A stretch of 29,244 nt of DNA, from the NCBI GenBank assembly GCA_937859855.1, contig CALMAR010000060.1, positions 1 through 29,244 on the forward strand. Reading direction: 5' to 3'. How positions within the stretch are numbered: the stretch's first letter is position 1; every line of letters starts with the position of its first letter. The DNA is from an uncultured Kineosporia sp. GTDB lineage: Bacteria; Actinomycetota; Actinomycetes; Actinomycetales; Kineosporiaceae. This document shows, piece by piece, positions 15,451 through 23,722 of the stretch. The notes under the pieces are model-generated. The model was not told where the DNA came from and did not search any database. It worked only from the letters and a program-made list of their open reading frames with translations. The position numbers were made by a program, and so were the translations under genes.

Positions 15451-15686
15451 CCCGGCAACCGCTGACAGCACACCGGAGACTGGTTGGCCCGATCGATGGT
15501 CGGCGGGGGGAGTTCGACCCGGGTGATGCGCCTGTGCTTGCTCCGAAACCGCACCCCGCCACGACGAGACCACAGCCTGGGCACACCACCAGACCGCAGC
15601 CGCACGACACCGAACCACCATGGGCTGCCAGCCGCAGACGCCATCGCCGTTACGATGACTCGTTGCGGGTCCCGGAGCGGATTCTC
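15451..15686. other. Convergent non-coding gap
   Basis: A 236-bp stretch between the LLM stop and the SDR stop. It contains a C/A-rich, low-complexity part around 15545-15625 with repeated CACCA and CCGCA words. I see no gene and no clear terminator. Confidence 0.4.
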
Positions 15687-16445
15687 CTAGAGGTTCTGGC
15701 CACCGGAGAGCTCGATGCGCGTTCCGTTCGCCCAGCCGAATCCTTCGGACAGGATCGCTGGCACGGCCGCGCCGATGTCGTCAGCCTCGCCCGGATGGCC
15801 CAGCGCGATCTGACTCGCGACCATCTGGTTGACATGGGCGTTGTCGCGCACCATGCCGCCACCGAAGTCGGTCGCGATCGCACCGGGAACGAGGACGTTG
15901 ACGCGGATCTGCCGCTCGCCGAGTTCCTTCGCCTGGTATCGGGTGAGCACCTCGATCGCGCCTTTGGCGGCGGCGTAGGCCGCATAGCCCGGACCGGTGA
16001 AGCGCGCCAGCCCGGACGACACATTGAGTATCCGGCCGCCGTCGGCCAGCAGCGGCAGCAGCGCCTGGGTGAGGAAGAACGGTGCCTTGAACTGGATCCG
16101 GACGAGTTCGTCGAACTGCTCCTCGGTGGTCTCCGCGAACGGCGCATAGGTGCCGATGCCGGCGTTGTTGACCAGATAGTCGACGCGGTCATCGCCGAAG
16201 TCGCCAAGCGTCGTGCGCACTTCGTGGACGAACGAGGCGAATGTGGAGCTGTCGGCGACGTCGAGCTTGAGCGCGGCAGCCGGGACGCCAGCCTCCCGCA
16301 GTTCGTCGATCAACCGGTCGGCTTCCTCCTTGCTGCGATTGTAGGTGCCGATCACGCCGACGCCGGCGCGGGCGAGGTGGACGGCCATGCTGCGGCCGAG
16401 GCCGCGGCTGGCGCCGGTGATAAGCGCGATCTTGGTGTCGGGCAT
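15687..16445 (-). CDS. Short-chain dehydrogenase/reductase (classical SDR)
   Basis: A 252-residue SDR: TGASRGLG (10-17), NNAG (93-96), S144, Y157, K161 (YAAAK), then PGAIATDFGGG, and NGTRIELSGGQNL at the C-terminus. The Asn-Arg after the second strand (TYNRSKEEA) favours NADP(H), as in 3-oxoacyl-ACP-reductase-like enzymes. ATG 16445 has a GGAGGC Shine-Dalgarno; the 13-codon extension upstream has none. The gene is divergent from an XRE/MmyB regulator, the same arrangement as at 632-2495. This suggests the regulator controls it. Substrate unknown. Confidence 0.92.
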   Translation of the reverse strand: MPDTKIALITGASRGLGRSMAVHLARAGVGVIGTYNRSKEEADRLIDELREAGVPAAALKLDVADSSTFASFVHEVRTTLGDFGDDRVDYLVNNAGIGTYAPFAETTEEQFDELVRIQFKAPFFLTQALLPLLADGGRILNVSSGLARFTGPGYAAYAAAKGAIEVLTRYQAKELGERQIRVNVLVPGAIATDFGGGMVRDNAHVNQMVASQIALGHPGEADDIGAAVPAILSEGFGWANGTRIELSGGQNL

Positions 16446-16524
16446 GGGTGCCTCCGGGTGGGACGGTTCGTCTACTACCTCCACGCTGCACCCGCGGCGG
16501 ACCGGCCGGGGCGCCCCGCCTTAC

Positions 16525-16570
16525 CCCGGATCGGAAGTCCGGGTATCGCGCAGTGCGGTGCGGTCATAAT
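16525..16570 (+). promoter_or_regulatory. Leaderless promoter with palindrome for the XRE regulator
   Basis: CATAAT (16565-16570) matches the -10 consensus at 5 of 6 bases and is followed by 6 nt and then GTG 16577, so the mRNA would start at the start codon. Upstream, CCCGGA (16525-16530) and TCCGGG (16538-16543) form a perfect inverted repeat with a 7-nt spacer over the -35 region. It is a likely operator for autoregulation. Confidence 0.5.
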
Positions 16571-16576
16571 GGATGG

Positions 16577-17425
16577 GTGGGTTCGCACGATCTCGGCGTC
16601 TTCCTGCGTCACCGCCGCGAGCAGTTGCAGCCGGCCGATGTAGGTATGGTCGTCGGTGGCCGCCGACGCGCACCGGGACTGCGCCGAGACGAGGTCGCCG
16701 TCCTGGCCGACATGTCCAGTGACTACTACGAGCGCATCGAGCAGGGACGCGGGCCGCGGCCTTCACGCGAGATGCTCGGCGCCATCAGTCGGGCCCTGCG
16801 CCTGACCCTGGACGAACGCGACCACGTCTACCTGCTCGCCGGCCATGAACCCCCGCAACGGCACCAGTCGCTCGGGTACGCCGACCCCGGTCTGATGTGC
16901 GTGTTGGACGCGCTGGCAACCAGCGTGCCGGCCCTGATCGCGGACGACCTGCACAACGTCGTGGCCCAGAACGGGCTCAACGTGGCGCTGCTCGGGCCGC
17001 TGGCCATGGCGACTGGGCGCCGGCGCAATTTCATCTGGCGCTGGTTCACCGACCCCGAACTGCGCGGTCGGTACGTCTCCGAGCAGCACGAATCGCTCGG
17101 CCGCGAGTATGTCGCCGACCTGCGCGCCGCGCTGGGCCGTCGGCAGGGTGACGTGGAGGCGCGGGCGCTGGTCGACGAGCTGTCCGCGAGCAGCACGGAG
17201 TTCGGCGAGATCTGGGCCCGGCACGAGGTCGCAGTCCGGCGGTCCAGTCGCAAGGCCCTCCACCACCCCGAGGTGGGCCCGCTCGACCTCCAATGCGACG
17301 TCGTGCTGAGCGAACCGACCGGGCAGCGGCTCGTCCTGTTCCGCCCACATCCCGGCAGCGGGACTGCTGAGCGGTTGGAGATGCTCGCCGTCCTCGGCAC
17401 CCAAACATTTGCCGAGCCCAGGTGA
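16577..17425 (+). CDS. XRE-family transcriptional regulator with MmyB-like ligand-binding domain
   Basis: A 282-residue regulator matching the one at 632-1477 in length and design. The HTH is at about residues 33-58 (PGLRRDEVAVLADMSSDYYERIEQG). The MmyB-like domain follows, with NVVAQNGLNVALLGPL, FIWRWFTDPELR, LVDELSASSTEFGEIWARHEV and the HHPEVGPLDLQCDVVL close. The start is taken as GTG 16577 because it begins with the family's short N-terminus (SHDLGVFLRHRRE) and because a good -10 lies exactly where a leaderless transcript requires. It is divergent from the SDR at 15687-16445. No ligand can be inferred. Confidence 0.88.
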   Translation: MGSHDLGVFLRHRREQLQPADVGMVVGGRRRAPGLRRDEVAVLADMSSDYYERIEQGRGPRPSREMLGAISRALRLTLDERDHVYLLAGHEPPQRHQSLGYADPGLMCVLDALATSVPALIADDLHNVVAQNGLNVALLGPLAMATGRRRNFIWRWFTDPELRGRYVSEQHESLGREYVADLRAALGRRQGDVEARALVDELSASSTEFGEIWARHEVAVRRSSRKALHHPEVGPLDLQCDVVLSEPTGQRLVLFRPHPGSGTAERLEMLAVLGTQTFAEPR

Positions 17426-18056
17426 AGCCGGACGCTTCCTGCGCCGGTTCCACGGCTGACCAGCAGCGTTCCGGTGATGATGTAGCGCGAGCGTTCTACA
17501 CCCAGGCGGCACCCAGGTCCGCTTCGACAGCACCCAAGCATCCGCGCGTCGGACCGTCACAGCAACCAGCAGATTGGCGTGGTCGCCGCCGAGCGTCCGG
17601 CCGATGATCTCGAAGTCGGGGGAGGGTCTGCCCCTCGCGATGGTCGAACGGTTACGCTCACGAAGCGCTCCTTGCCGTGATTCGGCAGCTTCAGGTCACC
17701 GACCACTAATCTGATCTGCGGATCGTCGCCGAAGCCGACATCCGGCATGCCCGGTCTTCGCGGCTCCTCCAGGCTCTCGGTTTCCGGATGGAAGCCGGGG
17801 ATCGGTCGGTACAGGAATCGCGTCAACACATACGTCCTGGATCGCCGATGAACGTCTGCGCTGTGAACCGTCGGACCACCCGCCGAAGGGTGTGCGTGGA
17901 CGCTTCGGCTCGGCCTCGATTGCGAGCAAACAGCTTGCGGTTGCCGGCCGTGTGCCGGAGATTGGCCGTCTCGGTCGTCGAATCGGCCCGCCCGTTAGTA
18001 GCTGACGAGGGTTCGGATCGAGACCGGGCTGGACGGACCGGATGGAGAGGGTGGAT
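17426..18056. other. 631-bp region without an intact gene
   Basis: Between the XRE regulator and the second LLM oxidoreductase no intact gene is credible on either strand. The left two thirds appear to hold remnants of a minus-strand gene broken by frameshifts. The part from about 17830 to 18040 has no recognisable coding or structural signal. The Shine-Dalgarno for the LLM gene is at its right end. Confidence 0.45.
17430..17829 (-). pseudogene. Probable decayed gene of unknown family
   Basis: Reading the minus strand from GTG 17829, about 60 codons look coding by their G/C-rich third positions (RFLYRPIPGFHPETESLEE, then DPQIRLVVGDLKLP and KERFVSVTV). The frame then loses this character. A different frame continues with DFEIIGRTLGGDHANLLVAVTV at about 17612-17547, and a third with RYIITGTLLVSRGTG near 17490-17445. 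The pieces lie in a consistent order, which suggests one gene with at least two frameshifts or small deletions, ending against the XRE gene. I do not recognise the family. It could also be chance open frames. Confidence 0.35.
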
Positions 18057-18884
18057 ATGACCGCCACGAGTTCCAGGGATGCCCAAGCCTTTCGCTTCGG
18101 CATCGTGGCCCCGTTCCTGTCCGACCTGCCGACCTGGCGCGAGCAGGTGCGTCGCATCGCGGATCACGGCTATTCGACGGTGCTGATGCCGGACTTCCCG
18201 CAGTTGCAGCCGGCCCCCGCGCCCGCGCTGGCCGTCGCGGCGACGGTCGCCGACGTGCGGGTGGGCACCTGGGTCTATGCCGCCCCGTTGCGCGCGCCGT
18301 GGCTGACCGCGTGGGAAGCTCACTCGCTGACGTTGCTCACGCAGGGTCGCTTCGAGATGGGCATCGGGGTCGGGCGGCCCGGCATCGAGGACGAGTTGCG
18401 CGAGCGGGGACTGCCCGTGCCATCACCGGGTGAGCGGCTGGACCAGGTGCGCGAGTGCGTCGCTGCACTGCGCGAGCTCGACGGCGAGCAGGGACACACG
18501 CCGGTGGCGATGGCGGTGATCGGCCCGAGGGCGCGGGCGCTGGCGGCCGAGATCGCGGACACCGTCACCTTCGCGATGGCGCCGGATGAGCCGCGAGCCG
18601 CAGTGGTGCAGCGGATGCGCGACTTTCACAGCAACCGCGACGTGGAGCTCTCGATGCACATCCCTGTGGTCGGGGACACCGTCTCGCCGTTCATGGCGCC
18701 CCCCGACACCGACCCCGCCGCGTTGCGGGCGGCCGATTCCTTGGCCTACCTGTCGCCCGACCCGCAGGTGGCCGCCGAGGAGCTGCGCCGGCGACGCGAT
18801 GAGACCGGCGTCTCCTACTTCGCCTTCGGCGCCAACGTTGCGGACACGTTCGCTCCGCTCGTCGCCGAGCTGGCCGGCCGGTAA
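18057..18884 (+). CDS. LLM-class (luciferase-like) flavin/F420-dependent oxidoreductase
   Basis: A 275-residue member of the luciferase-like superfamily, different from the one at 14599. It shows FRFGIVAPFLSDLPTWREQVRRIADHGYSTVLMPDF at the N-terminus, VGTWVYAAPLRAPWLTAWEAHSLTLLTQGRFEMGIGVGRPG at about 67-107, then GERLDQVRECVAALREL. The C-terminus ends in TGVSYFAFGANVADTFAPLVAELAG, close to the TIGR03621-like group of actinobacterial F420 enzymes. ATG 18057 is chosen over 18042 because a GGAGAGGG Shine-Dalgarno lies between the two. It converges on the lldD gene, with 50 bp between the stops. Substrate unknown. Confidence 0.87.
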   Translation: MTATSSRDAQAFRFGIVAPFLSDLPTWREQVRRIADHGYSTVLMPDFPQLQPAPAPALAVAATVADVRVGTWVYAAPLRAPWLTAWEAHSLTLLTQGRFEMGIGVGRPGIEDELRERGLPVPSPGERLDQVRECVAALRELDGEQGHTPVAMAVIGPRARALAAEIADTVTFAMAPDEPRAAVVQRMRDFHSNRDVELSMHIPVVGDTVSPFMAPPDTDPAALRAADSLAYLSPDPQVAAEELRRRRDETGVSYFAFGANVADTFAPLVAELAGR

Positions 18885-18934
18885 GACCTCCCGGCGCACC
18901 GATGCAGGCGTGCTGAAGCCGAACGGTGTGGTGT

Positions 18935-20212
18935 CTAGGGAAGTTGCACGTGTGCCGGGGTGAGCTCTTCGAGTGTCGTGACGCCGAGCAAGCGCATGGT
19001 GCGTTCAATGTCGGTGCGAAGGATGTCGATCGTCTTGTCGACGCCGGCGCGGCCGCCGGCCATGAGGCCGTAGAGGTAGGCGCGGCCGATCATGGTGAAG
19101 CGAGCTCCGAGCGCTACGGCTGCGACGATATCGGCGCCGGTCATGATGCCGGTATCCAGATGGATCTCCATGTCTTTCCCGACCTCACGGGCTACTTCGG
19201 GTAGTAGCCGCATGGGAACGGGAGCCCGGTCGAGTTGTCGGCCACCGTGGTTGGACAAGGTGATGGCGTCGACTCCGGTGTCGGCCAGGCGCTTGGCGTC
19301 GGCGAGTGTCTGAACACCCTTGACGACGACCTTGCCGGGCCATTGATCACGGATCCAGACAAGATCTTCATAGGTGACGCTGGGGTCGAACATGGTGTCG
19401 AGGAGTTCGGCGACAGTTCCTGGCCACCGATCCAAGGACGCGAAGGCGAGCGGTTCGGTGGTCAGGAAATTGAGCCACCAGGCTGGGCGTGGAATGGCAT
19501 CGATGACGGTACGTAGGGTCAGCTGGGGCGGAATGGTGAATCCGTTGCGCTTGTCCCGCAATCGTGCCCCGGCGACCGGGACGTCGACCGTGAGCACGAG
19601 GGTGTCGTAGCTCGCTGCGGCAGCTCGCGCGACGAGCGCCATGGACCGGTCGCGGTCCTTCCACATGTAGAGCTGGAACCAGTTACGGCCGTTGGGCGCG
19701 GCGGCGGCGACATCTTCAATCGACGTGGTGCCCATGGTTGACAGCGTGAAGGGGATTCCGGCTGCGGCTGCGGCGCCGGCGCCGGCGCGTTCTCCTTCGG
19801 TCTGCATCATCCGGGTGAAGCCGGTGGGAGCGATACCGAAGGGCAGCTCAGTTCGGTGGCCGAGGACATCCCATCCGGTGTCGACGCTGGACACGTCCCG
19901 AAGGATTGCTGGATGGAAAGTGAGGTCAGCAAAGGTTTCGCGGGCCCGCCGCAGGGACGTCTCGGCCTCGGCGGAACCGTCGGTGTAGTCGAAGGCGGCT
20001 GAGGGGGTGCGTCGCTTGGCGATGCGACGCAGGTCGTCGATCGTCAGGGCGGAGTCGAGGCGCCGTCTGGTCGGGTTGAACTCTGGCCGTTTGAAGCGCA
20101 GGAGCGGGCGCAGGTCGCTGGCCTTGGGTAGCTGCCGCTTGGGCCGGACGGCCGCGCGTTCGGGTGCGGCCGGATTGACAGGCCGGACCGGGTGGTCGGG
20201 CATAAGCGTCAT
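18935..20212 (-). CDS. lldD: FMN-dependent L-lactate dehydrogenase (LldD2-type)
   Basis: A 425-residue alpha-hydroxy-acid oxidising flavoprotein that converts L-lactate to pyruvate. It closely follows mycobacterial LldD2, with the N-terminal [61 protein letters not shown], and [16 protein letters not shown]. The active-site His322 is in [10 protein letters not shown]. The flavin-phosphate segment [14 protein letters not shown] lies near the end. The start codon overlaps the rhaB stop (ATGA), so it is translated as the last gene of the rha operon. In this setting its substrate would be the L-lactate made by RhaEW. Electrons probably pass to the respiratory chain, as for other LldD enzymes. Confidence 0.95.
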   Translation of the reverse strand: MTLMPDHPVRPVNPAAPERAAVRPKRQLPKASDLRPLLRFKRPEFNPTRRRLDSALTIDDLRRIAKRRTPSAAFDYTDGSAEAETSLRRARETFADLTFHPAILRDVSSVDTGWDVLGHRTELPFGIAPTGFTRMMQTEGERAGAGAAAAAGIPFTLSTMGTTSIEDVAAAAPNGRNWFQLYMWKDRDRSMALVARAAAASYDTLVLTVDVPVAGARLRDKRNGFTIPPQLTLRTVIDAIPRPAWWLNFLTTEPLAFASLDRWPGTVAELLDTMFDPSVTYEDLVWIRDQWPGKVVVKGVQTLADAKRLADTGVDAITLSNHGGRQLDRAPVPMRLLPEVAREVGKDMEIHLDTGIMTGADIVAAVALGARFTMIGRAYLYGLMAGGRAGVDKTIDILRTDIERTMRLLGVTTLEELTPAHVQLP

Positions 20213-21642
20213 GTGCTGGCTCCAGAGGGCGGCATGCGTAGCTGGCGGGGCTTGTATTCGAGCGGTTTGGTTGTCCTCGTGACCAGCTCGCGTACGTGGT
20301 GCAGGGTCCCGTCGATCAATCCGGCTGAGCGAGCTTGGACGAGGAGGTTGCCGATGGCGGTGGCTTCGACGGGCCCGGCGATCACGGGGCGACCGGAGCG
20401 GTCAGCGATGAGCTGGCACAGCAAGGGATTCTGGCTTGGCCCGCCGACGATGTGAACGGTCTCGATGGTGACGCCGCTGATGCGTTGCAGCGTCTCGAGG
20501 GTTTGCGCGTAGGCCCAGGCCAGGCTTTCGAAGATGGATCGCACGACGGTGGCACGGTCGGTGTATTGCAGTCGCGGTGCGAGGTCGAGGATTCGCGATG
20601 GCATGTCGCCGGCGGGAAGAAGTGAGGGATGCTCAACGTCGAAGATCACGTAGTCGTCGGCATGGCTGGCGTCGCTGACCAACCCGACGAGGTCGACGGT
20701 TGCGCCGTCCTTCTGCCATGCGTTGACGCATTCGTTGACTAGCCACATGCCCATCGCGTTGCGCAGGTAGCGGGTGTCTCCGTCGACGCCGCCTTCGTTG
20801 GTGAAGTTGGCGGCCCGCGACTCCTCGGACAGGATGGGTTCATCGATTTCCACCCCGATGAGGGACCAGGTGCCCGAGCAGAGGTACGCCGCGTTCGGGG
20901 ACCTCATCGGGACGGCCACGACCGCGGACGCCGTGTCGTGGGATCCCACGGCCACCACATCGATCTGCGCAGCACCCAGCTCCAAGGCGACGTCCTGCGT
21001 CAGGCTACCGATCCGGTTTCCTGGACTGATCAGTGGTGGCAGGAGTTCCTGCGGCAGTCCGAGGATCGTCCGCAGCTTGTCGTGCCAGATACCGGTGGTC
21101 ACGTCGACGAGCCCGGTGGTAGAGGCGTTCGTTCGTTCGGCAACCCGGGCGCCAGTGAGCCAATAGGCGATGAGATCTGGAATGAGCAGCATCGTCGCCT
21201 GATCGAGGAGCCCGTCGTCGCGGTCGACAGCCAGTTGGTAAACGGTGTTGAAGGGCAGGAACTGCAGGCCGTTGGCGGCGTAGAGCTCTCTTGCGTCGAG
21301 AAGCTGGTCGACCGCTTCGACGCCGCGATGGTTCCTTTCGTCCCGGTAGTGGTAGGGGGTGGCGATCATTCGTCCGTGCCTGAGGAGCGCGTAGTCGACC
21401 GCCCAGGAGTCGATGCCGATGCTGATCAGGTTGGGCTCGATGACGACGGCCTTGCGGAGGCCCTCGACGACATTGCGGTACAACTCCAGGATGTTCCAGT
21501 GCAATCCGTCCCGGGTGCGAACCGGAATGTTGCGGAATCGGTGCACGTCGATGATGTCGAGTTGGTCGGGTCCGACGCGACCGAGAACGACGCGGCCGCT
21601 GGTGGCGCCGAGATCGACGGCCGCGACAGCCCCACTGTTCAT
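20209..21642 (-). CDS. rhaB: L-rhamnulokinase (FGGY family)
   Basis: A 477-residue sugar kinase that phosphorylates L-rhamnulose to L-rhamnulose 1-phosphate with ATP. The N-terminal phosphate motif is [12 protein letters not shown] (10-21). [13 protein letters not shown] (75-87) is typical of rhamnulokinase. The catalytic base is probably Asp236 in [22 protein letters not shown] and [17 protein letters not shown] (ATP site) follow. ATG 21642 overlaps the rhaEW stop by 4 bp (ATGA), and its own stop overlaps the lldD start in the same way. An open frame to 21717 lies within rhaEW and is not coding. Confidence 0.95.
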   Translation of the reverse strand: MNSGAVAAVDLGATSGRVVLGRVGPDQLDIIDVHRFRNIPVRTRDGLHWNILELYRNVVEGLRKAVVIEPNLISIGIDSWAVDYALLRHGRMIATPYHYRDERNHRGVEAVDQLLDARELYAANGLQFLPFNTVYQLAVDRDDGLLDQATMLLIPDLIAYWLTGARVAERTNASTTGLVDVTTGIWHDKLRTILGLPQELLPPLISPGNRIGSLTQDVALELGAAQIDVVAVGSHDTASAVVAVPMRSPNAAYLCSGTWSLIGVEIDEPILSEESRAANFTNEGGVDGDTRYLRNAMGMWLVNECVNAWQKDGATVDLVGLVSDASHADDYVIFDVEHPSLLPAGDMPSRILDLAPRLQYTDRATVVRSIFESLAWAYAQTLETLQRISGVTIETVHIVGGPSQNPLLCQLIADRSGRPVIAGPVEATAIGNLLVQARSAGLIDGTLHHVRELVTRTTKPLEYKPRQLRMPPSGAST

Positions 21643-23675
21643 CGCAGGAAGGCAGCCGCGACGCCGGCATCGACGGGGATGTGCAGCCCGGTGGTGTGGG
21701 TCATGTCCGGGCCGCACAAGGCGAAGACTGCGTTGGCGCAGTGCTCGGGAAGGACTTCCCGCTTGAGGAGGGTGCGCTGGGCGTAGTACGTCCCGAGTTC
21801 TTCTTCGGGGACGCCGTAGACGGCAGCCCGCTTGGCGCCCCAGCCTCCAGCGAAGATGCCGGAACCACGAACGACGCCGTCGGGGTTGACGCCATTCACC
21901 TTGATGCCGTGTTCACCGAGTTCGGCGGCCAGCAGGCGGACCTGATGGGCCTGGTCAGCCTTGGTGGCGGAGTAGGCGATGTTGTTGGGGCCGGCAAAGA
22001 TCGAGTTCTTGCTGGAGATGTAGATGATGTCGCCGCCGAGCTTCTGCGGGATGAGGACCTTGGCGGCCGCCTTGGAGATCAAAAACGACCCGCGTGCCAT
22101 GACATCGTGTTGAAGATCCCAGTCCGCTGCCGTTGTCTCCAGAAGTGGCTTGGACAGTGACAGACCGGCATTGTTGACGACAAGGTCGAGGCCACCGAAG
22201 GCGAGAACGGCAGCATCGATGGCTTTCTGGATCGCGTCCTCGTCGGACACGTCGACGCCAACACCGACGGCGACGTCGCTGGTTCCCATTTCGGCGGCGG
22301 CGGCGGCGGCCTTCTCCTCGTCGAGATCGGCGATGACAACGCAGGCTCCTTCGGCGGCAAGCCTGGCAGCTGTTGCCCTGCCTATGCCTGAGGCGGCGCC
22401 GGTGATCAGCGCGATCCGGGTCGCCAGCGGCTTGGGCCTGGGCATGCGCTGCAGCTTGGCTTCCTCCAACGCCCAGTACTCGATGCGGAACTTTTCACGC
22501 TCGTCGATCGGGGTGTAGGTCGACAGGCCTTCGGCTCCACGCATGACGTTGATCGCGTTGACGTAGAACTCACCGGCAACGCGCGCTGTCTGCTTGTCCT
22601 TGCCGTAGCTGAACATGCCGACACCGGGGATGAGGATGATCAGCGGGTCAGAGCCGCGGATGGCGGGGGAGTCAGCGGTCGAGTTGCGGGCGTAGTACGC
22701 CTGGTAGTCGGCCCGGTAGGTGTCGTGCAGCTCCTCCAGACGCTCGATGGAGGCTTCGACTGTGGAGGACGGGGCTAGGTCGAGGACGAGAGGCTTGATC
22801 TTGGTGCGCAGGAAGTGGTCAGGGCAACTCGTTCCGAGTTCGGCGAGCCGGGGGTGCTCCGTGTGGGCAAGGAAGTCCAGGACGACGGTTGAGTCGGTGT
22901 AGTGGCCGACCATCGGATGGTCGCGGGATGCGATCGCGCGAAGAGTAGGGGCGAGTGCTGCGGCACGCGCGTGTCGTTCGACCTCCGGCAGGGCTTCGTG
23001 GCCCTGCAGGGCGGGTCCGAACGGTTCGCTCTTGGTGTTGGCAGCGATGTAGGCCGCAGCAGTATGAATGATCTTCAGAGAATTGGTCTCGCACTCCTCC
23101 GATGTGTCACCCCAGGCCGTGATCCCGTGTCCGCCGAGGATGCAACCGATTGCCTGGGGATTGGCATCCTTGATGGCAGCGATGTCGAGGCCTAGCTGGA
23201 AGCCTGGTCGGCGCCACGGGACCCACACCACACTGCCGCCGAAAATCTTGCGCGTCAGCTCTTCACCGTCGGCGGCTGTAGCGATGGCGATCGCCGAGTC
23301 CGGGTGCAGGTGATCCACGTGGGTGGCATTCAACAGGCCATGCATGGCGGTGTCGATCGAAGGGGTGGCCCCACCCTTCCCGTGCAGACAGAAATCGAAT
23401 GCGGCGACCATCTCGTCTTCTGCGTCGACACCGCCGTAGACATCGGCGAGAGCTCGCATTCTGTCCAGTCGCAGGACAGCCAGGCCATCCTCGGTGAGGG
23501 TGCCCAAGTCCCCGCCCGAGCCTTTGACCCAGAGCAACTCAACGTCTTCGCCTGTGACGGGATCGATCTCGGAACCCTTGGCCGAGGCATTGCCGCCGGC
23601 GTAGTTCGTGTTCTTCGGATCTGAACCCAGTCGATTGGACCGGGCAACCAGGGCGGTCACTGCGGGATTGGTCAT
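21639..23675 (-). CDS. rhaEW: Bifunctional rhamnulose-1-phosphate aldolase / L-lactaldehyde dehydrogenase (RhaEW)
   Basis: A 678-residue fusion. The N-terminal half (about 1-400) is a class II aldolase/adducin-type domain with NTNYAGGNASAKG (22-34), VKGSGGDLG (50-58) and the metal-binding HVDHLHPDS (119-127). It splits rhamnulose 1-phosphate into dihydroxyacetone phosphate and L-lactaldehyde. The C-terminal half is an SDR: ITGAASGIG from about 422, NNAGLS, Ser in ISSKNSIF, and YSATK near 570. It oxidises lactaldehyde to L-lactate. I start at ATG 23675, which has a GAGGAAG Shine-Dalgarno. An in-frame ATG at 23723 overlaps the rhaI stop (TGATG) and would add 16 residues; it is a real alternative. 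The 796-codon open frame to 24029 is not plausible. Confidence 0.95.
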   Translation of the reverse strand: MTNPAVTALVARSNRLGSDPKNTNYAGGNASAKGSEIDPVTGEDVELLWVKGSGGDLGTLTEDGLAVLRLDRMRALADVYGGVDAEDEMVAAFDFCLHGKGGATPSIDTAMHGLLNATHVDHLHPDSAIAIATAADGEELTRKIFGGSVVWVPWRRPGFQLGLDIAAIKDANPQAIGCILGGHGITAWGDTSEECETNSLKIIHTAAAYIAANTKSEPFGPALQGHEALPEVERHARAAALAPTLRAIASRDHPMVGHYTDSTVVLDFLAHTEHPRLAELGTSCPDHFLRTKIKPLVLDLAPSSTVEASIERLEELHDTYRADYQAYYARNSTADSPAIRGSDPLIILIPGVGMFSYGKDKQTARVAGEFYVNAINVMRGAEGLSTYTPIDEREKFRIEYWALEEAKLQRMPRPKPLATRIALITGAASGIGRATAARLAAEGACVVIADLDEEKAAAAAAEMGTSDVAVGVGVDVSDEDAIQKAIDAAVLAFGGLDLVVNNAGLSLSKPLLETTAADWDLQHDVMARGSFLISKAAAKVLIPQKLGGDIIYISSKNSIFAGPNNIAYSATKADQAHQVRLLAAELGEHGIKVNGVNPDGVVRGSGIFAGGWGAKRAAVYGVPEEELGTYYAQRTLLKREVLPEHCANAVFALCGPDMTHTTGLHIPVDAGVAAAFLR

Positions 23676-23722
23676 CGTGGAGACTTCCTCGCCGACGGGT
23701 TCGTTGGGGTGCACGAGCGGCA

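Noticed and set aside
15417..16643. 408-codon plus-strand open frame opposite the second SDR
   Set aside because: Antisense shadow of a well-supported SDR; no family resemblance.
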